This document shows positions 25,479 to 33,987 of a stretch of 62,626 nt of DNA, piece after piece. The position numbers were made by a program, and so were the translations under genes. Source of the DNA: Mycolicibacter arupensis. Its GTDB lineage: Bacteria > Actinomycetota > Actinomycetes > Mycobacteriales > Mycobacteriaceae. The stretch is taken from NCBI RefSeq assembly GCF_002086515.1, contig NZ_MVHH01000024.1, forward strand, positions 1 to 62,626, written 5' to 3'. Position 1 is the first letter of the stretch, and each line of letters starts with the position of its first letter. Under the pieces are notes generated by a model. That model saw nothing but the letters and a program-made list of their open reading frames with translations, was not told where the DNA came from and did not search any database.

Positions 25479-26288
25479 ATGACACCGGCTGGCGATGTCG
25501 TCTCGGAGCACCCGTTTGTGGTCGCACACCGCGGTGCCTCGATCGACCGCCCGGAACACACCCTGGCCGCTTACGACTTGGCCCTGCAGGAGGGGGCGGA
25601 CGGTGTCGAGTGCGATGTCCGGCTGACCAGCGACGGCCATCTGGTCTGTGTCCACGATCGGCGGGTGGACCGGACCTCCAGCGGGGCCGGGCTGGTCAGC
25701 GAGATGACGCTCTCGGAGCTGCAGCGTCTCGATTACGGCGCCTGGCACCCGGGAGGACAGCCAGGCTCCCTGGGCGGTTTCGGCGACACCGGCCTGCTCA
25801 CCCTCGATGCGCTGGTTGCGCTGGTGCTGGACTGGCGTCGTCCGGTCAAGATTTTCATCGAGACCAAGCACCCGGTGCGTTTCGGTTCCATGGTCGAGCG
25901 TGAGGTGCTCGCGCTGTTGCACCGATTCGGCCTTGCCGCGCCGGCGTCGGCCTCACGGTCGCGGGCGGTGGTCATGTCGTTCTCCGCGGCGGCAGTCTGG
26001 CGCATCCGCCGAGCCGCGCCGCTGCTGCCGACCGTGCTGCTCGGTACGGGCGCTCGCTACCTCGGTGGCGGAACAGCGACCACGGTGGGCGCCACCGCGA
26101 TCGGCCCGTCGATCGAGACGCTGCGTGAGCATCCGGAATTGGTGGACCAGGCCGCCGCACGCGGCCGCGCCCTGTACTGCTGGACCGTTGATCGCAGCGA
26201 GGACGTCGATTTCTGTCGGGATATCGGTGTCGCGTGGATCGCGACGAATCAGCCCGCCCGAACCAAGGCGCGGTTGCGGGCGGGCTGA
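25479..26288 (+). CDS. glpQ1: Glycerophosphodiester phosphodiesterase
   Basis: GDPD-family TIM-barrel enzyme that cleaves glycerophosphodiesters to glycerol-3-phosphate and alcohols, supporting lipid turnover. The 269 residues carry the catalytic AHRGAS (His and Arg), the metal ligands in DGVECDVRLT and the second catalytic His in LVCVHDRRVDRTS. FIETKHP provides another metal Glu. The ATG at 25479 starts 4 bp after the DUF4328 gene, so they are probably co-transcribed. There is no signal peptide. The last 40 bp of the gene form a strong hairpin that probably terminates both it and the convergent bfrB. Confidence 0.93.
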   Translation: MTPAGDVVSEHPFVVAHRGASIDRPEHTLAAYDLALQEGADGVECDVRLTSDGHLVCVHDRRVDRTSSGAGLVSEMTLSELQRLDYGAWHPGGQPGSLGGFGDTGLLTLDALVALVLDWRRPVKIFIETKHPVRFGSMVEREVLALLHRFGLAAPASASRSRAVVMSFSAAAVWRIRRAAPLLPTVLLGTGARYLGGGTATTVGATAIGPSIETLREHPELVDQAAARGRALYCWTVDRSEDVDFCRDIGVAWIATNQPARTKARLRAG

Positions 26289-26289
26289 T
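26248..26289. terminator. Terminator hairpin built into the 3' end of glpQ1
   Basis: ATCAGCCCGCCCG and CGGGCGGGCTGAT form a perfect 13-bp stem with a 16-base loop. The right arm includes the glpQ1 stop. It lies 15 bp from the convergent bfrB stop and could act in both directions. Confidence 0.6.
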
Positions 26290-26303
26290 CGGCGGGCGAG
26301 GGG

Positions 26304-26840
26304 TTACCCGCCGGCGATTCGCGGTGCGCCGGCTTCTTGGCCCACCGTGATCTCGCGTGCGATGAAGTTCTCCAGCTCGAACAAGTTGTGCCCGGCACGG
26401 TCGGCGACCCTCAGCAGACGGGTCATCAGGGCCACCTCCTCGACCTGTTCGCGCAGGAACCACTGCATGAACTGTTCGCCGAGGTGGTCACCCTCGTCGC
26501 GCGCAACGCTGACCAGCCTGCTGATCTGCTCGGTGACGGAGCGTTCCTGCTCGAGGGTGAGCGCCAGAGCCTCGCGAGGCGCGTCGAAGTTATTACGCAC
26601 CGCGTCAACGCCGGGGATCTCGACCCGGACGTCTCGGTCAAGCAGGTACTGCACCAGCATCATGGCATGATTGCGCTCCTCGACGGCCTGGGCGTAAAAG
26701 AATTTCGCCAATTGCGGCAAATCATCCCCGTCGAAATAAACGGCAACTGCGATGTATTGCTGGGCTGCGGTGAATTCGTGGTAAATCTGCTCTTGAAGCA
26801 GTGCATGGAATTTAGTCTTGTGGTTGTCGATGTCGCTCAT
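26304..26840 (-). CDS. bfrB: Ferritin BfrB
   Basis: A non-haem ferritin that oxidises Fe(II) and stores iron in a 24-subunit shell. The 178-residue four-helix bundle has ferroxidase ligands in YHEFTAAQQY, AVEERNHAMMLVQYL and LEQERSVTEQ, and EQFMQWFLREQVEEVALM on the fourth helix. There is no haem-binding Met as in BfrA. It is close to the M. tuberculosis length of 181. The upstream region has IdeR-box-like sequences. In M. tuberculosis IdeR activates bfrB when iron is plentiful, and the same is expected here. Confidence 0.95.
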   Translation of the reverse strand: MSDIDNHKTKFHALLQEQIYHEFTAAQQYIAVAVYFDGDDLPQLAKFFYAQAVEERNHAMMLVQYLLDRDVRVEIPGVDAVRNNFDAPREALALTLEQERSVTEQISRLVSVARDEGDHLGEQFMQWFLREQVEEVALMTRLLRVADRAGHNLFELENFIAREITVGQEAGAPRIAGG

Positions 26841-26894
26841 GCCTGCCGATGCTACCCCTGGTCAGAGTAGGTTTGCATCCAAGGTGATGCTTAC

Positions 26895-26913
26895 TCAGGT
26901 CAGCGTTGCCTAA
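26895..26913. promoter_or_regulatory. IdeR iron box upstream of bfrB
   Basis: TCAGGTCAGCGTTGCCTAA agrees with the IdeR consensus TTAGGTTAGGCTAACCTAA at 13 of 19 positions, including both outer half-sites. It is 54 bp upstream of the bfrB start. Confidence 0.6.
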
Positions 26914-26919
26914 GTAAAG

Positions 26920-26938
26920 ATAGGGTTGGCTGAATTTG
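26920..26938. promoter_or_regulatory. Second, weaker IdeR box upstream of bfrB
   Basis: ATAGGGTTGGCTGAATTTG matches about 11 of 19 consensus positions and lies 6 bp beyond the first box. Tandem boxes are typical of bfrB in M. tuberculosis. Confidence 0.4.
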
Positions 26939-26967
26939 CGCCGGGTCAATAGTGAACGACGCGTGTC

Positions 26968-28152
26968 TTAATTGCCCAGGCCTAATGGAGGCGGGGCATC
27001 GCGACGCAATGCATCGAATACCTCTTCGGCCGCGCCCTGGTCCCACACCACGACATCGCCCACCTCGGACGCCACGAACTCACCGATCGGCACCGTCAGG
27101 TCGGTGGTCGGGCCGCGCAGCGCCCAGCCCAGCGCCGTCAGACCCAGCACGCCGGATCCGTTGTCCACGGTCACCGCCCGGGCTGCGGCGTGGGGCACCT
27201 GGTACCAGCGCAACGGGTTGAGCCACACGGACGGATCGGCGACGCGGGCCAGCAGCGCCGACAAGAACTGTCGCTGGTGTGCCATCCGGTCCAGATCGGC
27301 GCGCGGTGTCGCGCGACTGCGCACGTAGCCCAGGGCGGCTGCGCCGGTCAGGTGCTGACAGCCCGCAGGCAGCTCCAGCCCGGCAAGCGGGTCGTCGATC
27401 GGCGCGTCCGGGCACAGTCGGACGCCGCCGAGAGCGTCGACGAGAGACGCAAAGCCGCCGAACCCGATCTCCAGGTAGTGGTCCACCCGCAGTCCGGTCG
27501 CCTGCTCGACCGTTCGGGTCAGCAGGGGTGCACCGCCCACGGCGAACGCCGCATTGATCTTGTCGTCGCCGTAGCCGGGGATGGTGACGTAGGAGTCGCG
27601 CGGCAGTGAGACCACCGTGGTCGGTGAGCCCGATCCCGGTTCGGGCAGGTGAACCAGAAGGATGGTGTCGGTCCGTCCGTCGCCGGTCTCGCCGCCGGTA
27701 CTCAGCTGTTGCTGCTCCCCGGGCGTCAGCTCGCCGCGACTGTCCGAGCCGACCAGCAGCCACGTCGTCCCGCGGCCCGGTGCCGGGCGATCCGGGTATC
27801 CGGTGAATGCCGCGGTCCGTTGCAGCGCGGTGTCGAGCCATGCCGCGCTGCCCAGGAGTCCGGCGACCGCGAGCAGTGCCGCCAACGACGCCAGTAGCGC
27901 GACTCTTCGCGGCCAGGAGCGTCGGCGGGGTGCGGGTGGCCGCCGTGTGGGCAGCGGTGGTCGGACCGCCGGATGCGGAGGCGGTGCCATGGGACGCCGG
28001 ACGGGGCCGGCCGCCGGCCTGGGAACCGCCCGCGGTGGTGGCGGTCCCGGCGGCACGGGCCGACCCCTTGGATCGCGGTAGAGCAGTGGCGGCGGCTCAC
28101 GGCCCGGTGGCGGGTGGTGCCAGGGCCGGCCCGGGCCGCGATCGCCGTTCAC
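26968..28152 (-). CDS. LytR-CpsA-Psr (LCP) family ligase
   Basis: LCP enzymes transfer polymers from polyprenyl-phosphate carriers to peptidoglycan; in mycobacteria this attaches arabinogalactan. The 394 residues have a very Pro/Arg-rich cytoplasmic tail (1-78), one signal-anchor helix (VALLASLAALLAVAGLLGSAAWL) and the LCP domain with GSDSRGELTPGE, GRTDTILLVHL, VVSLPRDSYVTIP and YVRSRATPRADLDRMAHQRQFL, which contain the Arg and Asp residues that bind the pyrophosphate and Mg2+. M. tuberculosis has only a short gene, Rv3840, at this position, so this full-length version is notable. Confidence 0.9.
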   Translation of the reverse strand: MNGDRGPGRPWHHPPPGREPPPLLYRDPRGRPVPPGPPPPRAVPRPAAGPVRRPMAPPPHPAVRPPLPTRRPPAPRRRSWPRRVALLASLAALLAVAGLLGSAAWLDTALQRTAAFTGYPDRPAPGRGTTWLLVGSDSRGELTPGEQQQLSTGGETGDGRTDTILLVHLPEPGSGSPTTVVSLPRDSYVTIPGYGDDKINAAFAVGGAPLLTRTVEQATGLRVDHYLEIGFGGFASLVDALGGVRLCPDAPIDDPLAGLELPAGCQHLTGAAALGYVRSRATPRADLDRMAHQRQFLSALLARVADPSVWLNPLRWYQVPHAAARAVTVDNGSGVLGLTALGWALRGPTTDLTVPIGEFVASEVGDVVVWDQGAAEEVFDALRRDAPPPLGLGN

Positions 28153-28347
28153 CCGCCCAATCTACGTACCGCTCGGCGAAGGGGCGCTCACCGAACGGAA
28201 CCCAGGCGGTCGCCGGACGGGCGCACCGCGAGCCCACCAACGCCGATCCGCCGATATCTCAGGTTTTATTAGTAATCTTCCGAGCAAATCGTTATCTTGA
28301 TCCCCCGTCACTCGCCGCCGGCGAGCATGGAGAGAGGTCTACCGCGG

Positions 28348-30681
28348 ATGATTCGTCAGCTCAGCAATCAGCGGACACGTCGCGTTGCCGGGCTGGGAAC
28401 AGCTGTCGGGGCGTTCCTGGCGTTCGGGCTGACGCCACTGGCACCGGCGCCGACCGCGGCTGCTGACGGCTTTGATGACGTTTTCGAGCTGGCCCTGGCG
28501 CCGTTTGTCGAGGGGTCCACCGGTGCGCTCGACTGGAATGCGGTGTTCAGCCCCGAGGCGTGGAACACGTTCTTCGACCCGGCGCACTGGGACACCGGGT
28601 TGGCCGACCCGGCGTTGGCGTTGTCGAACCTTGTCCTGCCGGACGCGACGACGTTGATGAACAACTGGGTGTACTCCCCGCTGTACACCGGGATCGACTG
28701 GCTGGTCAGCAGCTCGTGGATGGCGCCGATCATCGACGGGGCCAACCAGCTCAGCGGGGCGCTGGGACTGGGCATCATGATCGGAGACGGCGCGGCAGGC
28801 ACGGCCGAGAACGCCGCCGGCGGTGTCGGTGGCTGGCTGTTCGGAGATGGTGGAGCCGGCTGGGACAACACCGAGGTCAACGGTGTCGGCGGCGCCGGGG
28901 GCGCGGCCGGATTCTTCGGCAACGGCGGCGCCGGCGGTGACGGCGGTGAAGGTGGTGCCGGCGGAACCGGCGGAACCGGTGGCTGGTACATGGGTGTCGG
29001 GGGCGCCGGGGGTGACGGCGGCGACGGGCTCAACGGTGGTATCGGCGGCGCGGGTGGTGACGGTATCGGCTGGATGCTCGGCATCGGCGGACACGGTGGC
29101 GACGGAGGTGACGGTAGCCACCTCGGCGGTAACGGTGGTGACGGCGGAAACGGCTCGATGTGGTTCGGCAGTGGCGGCGACGGCGGTGATGCCGGCAACG
29201 GCGTCTATCAAGGCCCGGGTGACCTTCCCGCCTTGGGCGGGGCCGGCGGGCTGGCCGGCTCGATGGGCACGCACGGCGCGGTCGGTCACTTCGGCGCGCT
29301 GGACGGTGCGCCGGTCAAGGCTTCGGCAGAACTGGGCACCGCCGGCCAGTGGATCGTCGACATCGACGGCCGTGTGGTGATCCTGCAGGGCGTCAATCAG
29401 GTGTACAAGTCGCCTCCGCTCACCCCCGGCGGCGACGGTTTCGGCGCCGACGACGCGGCATTCCTGGCCGCCAACGGCTTCACCGCGGTACGGCTGGGTG
29501 TGTACTGGTCGGAGATCGAGCCGCAGCCCGGCGTCTATGACTTCGGCTACCTGGCCTCGGTCAAGGAGACCATCGAGACGCTCAAGGCATACGGCATCGT
29601 CAGCGTCATCGACATGCACCAGGACCTGTACAACGAGCAGATCGGTGGCCACGGCGCGCCGGACTGGGCCACGATCTTCAACCCTGCTGACAACGACAAC
29701 ACTCAGCCCTTCCCGTTCGCCTACGCCCTCAACCCTGCGCAGAACCAGGCGTGGGATGCGTTCTGGACCAACACGAAGGTCGACGACATCGGGCTGCAGA
29801 ACTCCTACGCCCGGATGTGGCAGGTCACCGCCGACTACCTGGGTGGCACCCCGGGCGTGGCCGGCTACGAGATCATGAACGAGCCGTGGCCCGGTTCCCC
29901 GTGGCTGACCAGCTTCCTCGGCTTCCCGGCCTTTGACCAGCAGACGCTGACCCCGTTCTACAACCAGGTGACCTCGGCGATCCGTTCGGTCGACTCGACC
30001 ACCACGGTGTACTACGAACCGAACGTGCTGTTCGGCAACGCGACCGCGGGTACCAACCTGGGTGCGGTCGACGACGACAACACCGTGTTCGCCTTCCACG
30101 ACTACTGCATCTTCGACGCCCTGGGAGGTGGCACCGCTACGGGCTGCTCGCTGTGGGACGGAATGATGATGGAAGGCGCCCAGCGCTACATCGACCGCTA
30201 CGACGTGCCGGCGGTGGTCACCGAATTCGGTGCCACCCACAACATTCCCACCATCGCCAGCCAGCTGAACTCGATCAACCCGCGCATGTTCGGTTGGCTG
30301 TACTGGGGTTACACCAACGAGGCGGGGTCGTTGGTGCACGACACCAACCTGCCGCCGACCGGGGACAATGTCGATGAGCCGATCGTGGCGGCACTGGCCC
30401 AGCCGTACCCGCAGGTGATCGCTGGAATCCCGAACGCATGGTCGTTCTCCGGCGGCGTCTTCTCGTTCAGTTACTCCACGGCCATGGCCGATGGCTCGGG
30501 TAGCTTCGGCGCGGGATCGGAGACCAAGATCTCCCTGCCGGACATTCAGTTCCCCAACGGCTATCAGGTCAGCATCACCGGCGGTCAGGTGGTCTCTGCG
30601 CCCAATGCTTCGGTGCTGGTCATCGAGTCCAACGCGGGGGCGGGAAGTGTCAGCGTCACGGTCAACCCCGTACCGAGTTAG
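28348..30681 (+). CDS. Secreted GH5-type glycoside hydrolase with a PGRS-like glycine-rich domain
   Basis: The 777-residue protein starts MIRQLSNQRTRRVAGLG with a Sec-type signal (ending near PTAAA, residue 40), not a PE domain. A region to about 165 ends GGWLFGDGGAGW, as in PE-PGRS proteins. A Gly-rich array of GGAGGDGG-type units runs to about 310. The C-terminal half is a GH5 barrel of the endoglycoceramidase type: AVRLGVYWSEIEP, DMHQDLYNEQIGG, the acid/base Glu512 in GYEIMNEPW and nucleophile Glu626 in VVTEFGATH. A small beta domain follows. The likely substrate is a glycolipid or glycan outside the cell. The ATG at 28348 has GAGAGAGG upstream; ATG 28327 is an alternative. Confidence 0.88.
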   Translation: MIRQLSNQRTRRVAGLGTAVGAFLAFGLTPLAPAPTAAADGFDDVFELALAPFVEGSTGALDWNAVFSPEAWNTFFDPAHWDTGLADPALALSNLVLPDATTLMNNWVYSPLYTGIDWLVSSSWMAPIIDGANQLSGALGLGIMIGDGAAGTAENAAGGVGGWLFGDGGAGWDNTEVNGVGGAGGAAGFFGNGGAGGDGGEGGAGGTGGTGGWYMGVGGAGGDGGDGLNGGIGGAGGDGIGWMLGIGGHGGDGGDGSHLGGNGGDGGNGSMWFGSGGDGGDAGNGVYQGPGDLPALGGAGGLAGSMGTHGAVGHFGALDGAPVKASAELGTAGQWIVDIDGRVVILQGVNQVYKSPPLTPGGDGFGADDAAFLAANGFTAVRLGVYWSEIEPQPGVYDFGYLASVKETIETLKAYGIVSVIDMHQDLYNEQIGGHGAPDWATIFNPADNDNTQPFPFAYALNPAQNQAWDAFWTNTKVDDIGLQNSYARMWQVTADYLGGTPGVAGYEIMNEPWPGSPWLTSFLGFPAFDQQTLTPFYNQVTSAIRSVDSTTTVYYEPNVLFGNATAGTNLGAVDDDNTVFAFHDYCIFDALGGGTATGCSLWDGMMMEGAQRYIDRYDVPAVVTEFGATHNIPTIASQLNSINPRMFGWLYWGYTNEAGSLVHDTNLPPTGDNVDEPIVAALAQPYPQVIAGIPNAWSFSGGVFSFSYSTAMADGSGSFGAGSETKISLPDIQFPNGYQVSITGGQVVSAPNASVLVIESNAGAGSVSVTVNPVPS

Positions 30682-30690
30682 GCCGGGCGG

Positions 30691-31443
30691 CTAGCGCAGC
30701 CAGCCCAGTTTGGGGGCGAACAGCGCGTAGCCCACGAACGCGATGGCGTCGATCAGGGCGTGGGCGAGGATCAACGGCCACAGCCGTCCGGTGCGCTGCC
30801 AGGCATAACCGAATACCAGGCCCATGGCGATGTTGCCGAGCCCCGCCCCGAAGCCCTGGTAGAGGTGGTAGGCGCCGCGCAGCAAAGCGGAGCAGATCAG
30901 CGCCACTCGCGGTGAGATCCGCAGCTGCGACAGCCGTGTCAGCAGGTAACCGACGACGATCACTTCCTCGGCCAGCGCGTTGGCGAAGGCGATGAGTACC
31001 AGCATCGGGGCGCGCCACCAGGTGTCATTGAGGGCTGCGGGAATCACGTCGGCGTTGAGGCCCAGAGCCCGTGCCAGCAGGTACAGCCCCAACCCGGGCA
31101 GCCCGATCAGCGCCGCCAGGCCGAGACCGCCGGCCACATCGCGACGGCTTGGCCACCCTCCCAGCCCGATGCGGGCAGGTCCCCACCCGCTGCGCCACAG
31201 CAGGTAGAGAGCCAGAGCCCCCCAGGCGATCAGTTGGAACGCCCATGCGGCGTTGAGGCCGAAGTCGATCAGGCCGAAATAGGAGCGCCGCGGATTGAGC
31301 GGGATGCGTTGGGCACTGAGGCCGCGCAGCACGGCGTCAGCGAGCTGCAGTACCGCGGTGACGGCGCTCAGCCCGTAGGTGACCGCCAGCACCAGGAAGA
31401 TTTCCAGGCGCAGTGCGCGTCGCTGGTCCTGCGGCTCGGTCAC
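30691..31443 (-). CDS. CPBP-family intramembrane protease
   Basis: The 250-residue protein has seven to eight hydrophobic segments and the CPBP motifs: NALAEEVIVVGYLLTRL with the Glu pair, AYHLYQG with the first His, and LILAHALIDAI with the second His. In the usual EExxxR motif the Arg is replaced by Val. These Abi/Rce1-like enzymes are metal-dependent proteases in the membrane, or inactive scaffolds. It lies 28 bp downstream of the Rv3839 homologue and may belong to the same IdeR-controlled transcript. Confidence 0.85.
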   Translation of the reverse strand: MTEPQDQRRALRLEIFLVLAVTYGLSAVTAVLQLADAVLRGLSAQRIPLNPRRSYFGLIDFGLNAAWAFQLIAWGALALYLLWRSGWGPARIGLGGWPSRRDVAGGLGLAALIGLPGLGLYLLARALGLNADVIPAALNDTWWRAPMLVLIAFANALAEEVIVVGYLLTRLSQLRISPRVALICSALLRGAYHLYQGFGAGLGNIAMGLVFGYAWQRTGRLWPLILAHALIDAIAFVGYALFAPKLGWLR

Positions 31444-31471
31444 CTCGCAACGGTAGCGGCTGCGCCGCGCG

Positions 31472-32311
31472 CTAGCGCTCCTGGCGGCGGGCCTGCAGTC
31501 CGTTGAGGAAGGGGCAGCCCATCAGCGCGCGTACCGCCCGATTCAGGCTCAGCACGTCCTCCACGGGCTGCGGGAAGCTCAGCCGCACATCGCGATCGCC
31601 GTCGGGTGCCTCCACCCTCAGCCACATGCCATAGCGATCGACGGCCAATGGGCGAGCCTGTCCGCGCCGCAGCTGCGGCGGCAGCTTGGCGGCGGCCAGT
31701 CGGGCGACCATCTCGGGGTGCGCGGAGTCCAGATGCTGCAGCCAATGCGCCTCGATCGCGCAGAACGGGTCGGGACGCGCCGACAGCAGCTCCCGGACGT
31801 CGACGGCCTCGGCGCCGGTCGCGTCGGCCAGCACCGCCGAGTCCGGAGTGAGCCGCATCAAGAGGTAGTCGACGTCGGAATCGTTGTCGTCCCGGGCGCC
31901 GATGTCGCGATGGCGGCCCGCTGACCGCGGTGAGACGACCTGCAGCAGTGCCGGGTTGGGGTCGACTTCCGCGATGCGGTCGAGCAGCACGGTGACCTCG
32001 TCGTTGGGAACCGGGTGCAGCATTCCCGTGATCCATGCCAGCGCACGGACGCGTTCGCGCAGCCTCAGCGGCGCGTGATCGGTCAGCTCGAGCATGGCTT
32101 GCACACCGGTGTCGGCGGCCGCCTGGGCGACCGGGTCGGCGGCGGGAATAGCGACCGCGACAGATCCGTCCCGCAGCAGGTGACAGATCGGTGCGCTGAC
32201 CGGCGCGGCGTCGGCCGAGTCGGCGATCGCCAAGAGGGCTTGCCCCCGGATGCAGGCGCTGCGAATCCGCTCTGCGGACGACGGGACCGTTGCTGCTGTG
32301 GTGGTTGCCAT
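31472..32311 (-). CDS. Rv3839-like DUF2470 protein, iron-regulated
   Basis: A 279-residue cytoplasmic protein. The N-terminal split-barrel-like part (QALLAIADSADAAPVSAPIC, RDGSVAVAIPAADPV) resembles flavin/haem-binding HugZ-type folds. The C-terminal DUF2470 domain contains HPEMVARLAAAKLP, AVDRYGMWLRVEAP and VRLSFPQPVEDV. The family is linked to haem use or iron-linked oxidation. M. tuberculosis Rv3839 is repressed by IdeR, and a near-consensus IdeR box lies 17 bp upstream of this start, so expression should rise when iron is low, the opposite of bfrB. Confidence 0.85.
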   Translation of the reverse strand: MATTTAATVPSSAERIRSACIRGQALLAIADSADAAPVSAPICHLLRDGSVAVAIPAADPVAQAAADTGVQAMLELTDHAPLRLRERVRALAWITGMLHPVPNDEVTVLLDRIAEVDPNPALLQVVSPRSAGRHRDIGARDDNDSDVDYLLMRLTPDSAVLADATGAEAVDVRELLSARPDPFCAIEAHWLQHLDSAHPEMVARLAAAKLPPQLRRGQARPLAVDRYGMWLRVEAPDGDRDVRLSFPQPVEDVLSLNRAVRALMGCPFLNGLQARRQER

Positions 32312-32327
32312 CGATCACCTTTCGAAG

Positions 32328-32346
32328 TGAGGTAAGGCTAACTTAA
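32328..32346 (-). promoter_or_regulatory. IdeR iron box upstream of the Rv3839 homologue
   Basis: TGAGGTAAGGCTAACTTAA matches the IdeR consensus at 16 of 19 positions, the best iron box in the window. It is 17-35 bp from the start codon, where binding would block transcription. Confidence 0.8.
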
Positions 32347-32422
32347 TTAAATGCCGCGGCGCGCGCAACAGGAAGGGTTCCGTCGGGGGCTGTCGGTGAA
32401 CCCGCCGGCGGCCCGCGGCCGA

Positions 32423-32428
32423 TAGGGT
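32423..32428 (+). promoter_or_regulatory. -10 element of pheA (leaderless)
   Basis: TAGGGT ends 6 nt before the GTG start at 32435; no ribosome-binding site is present between them. Confidence 0.45.
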
Positions 32429-32434
32429 TGTCCG

Positions 32435-33301
32435 GTGACCCGCATCAGCTATCTCGGCCCGGCGGGGACCTTCACCGAAGCGGCGCTGCTCGCGTTGACC
32501 AGCGCCGGGCGGGTTCCCGGTGCCGAGCATCACCCGGTGCCGGTCGAGAGCACCCCAGCCGCTCTCGACGCAGTGCGCAACGGTGCCGCCGACTACGCCT
32601 GCGTGCCGATCGAGAACTCGATCGAGGGCGGTGTGACACCCACCCTGGACGGGCTCGCGGCCGGATCGCCGCTGCAGATTTTCGCCGAGACCACACTGGA
32701 CGTCCTGTTCTCCATCGTCGTTGCGCCGGGCCGTGGTCAGGCCGACATTCGCACCGTGGCCGCCCACCCGGTGGCGGGCGCGCAGGTTCGGCACTGGCTG
32801 GCTGAACACCTGCCCGGGGCGCAGACGGTGCCGGCCAACTCCAATGCCGCTGCCGCCCAGCAGGTCTGCGACGGTGAGGTGGACGCCGGGGTGAGCACCG
32901 CGCTGGCCGCCGAACAGCGTGGGTTGGTTCCGCTGGCTACGGGCGTCATCGACGAACCCAACGCCCGCACGCGTTTCGTGCTGGTGGGCGCTCCGGCGCC
33001 GCCTCCGGTGCGCACCGGCGCCGACCGGACTTCGATGGTGTTGCGCCTGGACAACGCGCCCGGGGCTCTGGCGGCGGCGCTGACGGAATTCGGGAGTCGC
33101 GGTATCGATCTGACTCGCATCGAGTCTCGTCCGACGCGCACCGAGCTGGGCACATACCTGTTCTTCCTGGACTGCGTCGGACATATCGACGACGAAGGGG
33201 TCGCGCAGGCTCTGCAGGCACTGCGCCGCAGCTGCGCCGACGTTCGCTACCTGGGCTCCTGGCCCATCGAGTCGCCGGGCGGATCCGGGGTGATGGCATG
33301 A
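32435..33301 (+). CDS. pheA: Prephenate dehydratase
   Basis: Converts prephenate to phenylpyruvate in phenylalanine synthesis. The 288 residues are a monofunctional enzyme. The catalytic domain (1-190) has YLGPAGTFTEAALL, VPIENSIEGGVTPTLD and the catalytic Thr in NARTRFVLVG. The ACT domain (205-280) has NAPGALAAALTEFGSRGIDL and the Phe-binding ESRPTRTELGTYLFF for feedback control. The GTG start lies six bases after a -10 hexamer. The stop overlaps the phosphoglycerate-mutase gene start (ATGA). Confidence 0.96.
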   Translation: MTRISYLGPAGTFTEAALLALTSAGRVPGAEHHPVPVESTPAALDAVRNGAADYACVPIENSIEGGVTPTLDGLAAGSPLQIFAETTLDVLFSIVVAPGRGQADIRTVAAHPVAGAQVRHWLAEHLPGAQTVPANSNAAAAQQVCDGEVDAGVSTALAAEQRGLVPLATGVIDEPNARTRFVLVGAPAPPPVRTGADRTSMVLRLDNAPGALAAALTEFGSRGIDLTRIESRPTRTELGTYLFFLDCVGHIDDEGVAQALQALRRSCADVRYLGSWPIESPGGSGVMA

Positions 33302-33987
33302 GCGGGCGGCTGGTGCTGCTGCGGCACGGGCAGTCCTACGGCAACGTCGACCGTCGACTCGACACCCGCCCACCCGGGTCGGAACTGACACCACTGGGAC
33401 GCGACCAGGCCAGGGCCTTCGCGGAGCGGGGAACGCACCGACCGATGCTGGTCGCTCACTCGGTGGCCACCCGCGCGGTTCAGACCGCCGCCGAGATCGG
33501 CGCTCGGCTCGGGGTGACCACTCGGGCGCTTGAAGGCATTCACGAGGTTCAGGCCGGTTCGCTGGAGAACCGCAGTGACGACGACGCGATCGCCGAGTTC
33601 AATGCGATCTATCAGCGTTGGCACTCAGGCGAGCCAACCGTGGCGTTGCCGGGCGGCGAGTCGGCCGCGCAGGTGCTCGATCGCTATCTGCCGGTCGTCA
33701 CGGACCTGCGGCTGCGCTACCTCGACGATGACGACTGGACCGGCGACATCGTCGTGGTCAGCCATGGTGCGGCGATCCGCCTGGCGGCGGCGACGTTGGC
33801 GGGCGTGGACGGCAGCTTCGTGCTGGACAACCACCTGGAGAACGCCACCGCCGTGGTGCTGGCTCCGATCACCGATGGCCGATGGAGCTGTGTGCAGTGG
33901 GGCTCGTTGACCCCGCCGTTCTACCCCGAACCCGATGCGGATCCGGTCGGCGACGCGCTACGGTCCGACGCCGACCCGATGGGCTAG
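33298..33987 (+). CDS. Histidine phosphatase (phosphoglycerate mutase-like, Rv3837c homologue)
   Basis: Histidine phosphatase fold of 229 residues. The phospho-accepting His is in LVLLRHGQSYGN (His10), the second catalytic His in VVSHGAAIR, with Arg in SVATRAVQTAAEIGARLG and the Glu in GIHEVQAG. Members range from phosphoglycerate mutases to small-molecule phosphatases; pairing with pheA does not settle the substrate. ATGA coupling to pheA implies shared translation. The 3' end overlaps the convergent Cys-rich gene by 4 bp. Confidence 0.9.
   Translation: MSGRLVLLRHGQSYGNVDRRLDTRPPGSELTPLGRDQARAFAERGTHRPMLVAHSVATRAVQTAAEIGARLGVTTRALEGIHEVQAGSLENRSDDDAIAEFNAIYQRWHSGEPTVALPGGESAAQVLDRYLPVVTDLRLRYLDDDDWTGDIVVVSHGAAIRLAAATLAGVDGSFVLDNHLENATAVVLAPITDGRWSCVQWGSLTPPFYPEPDADPVGDALRSDADPMG

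Noticed and set aside
28860..29215. CRISPR-like short repeats
   Set aside because: The repeats are codon-phased Gly-Gly-Ala/Asp units in a coding PGRS array, with no constant spacer length.
28339..30339. Long minus-strand frame opposite the PGRS-GH5 gene
   Set aside because: Low-complexity shadow of the glycine-rich repeats; no start signal or recognisable domain.
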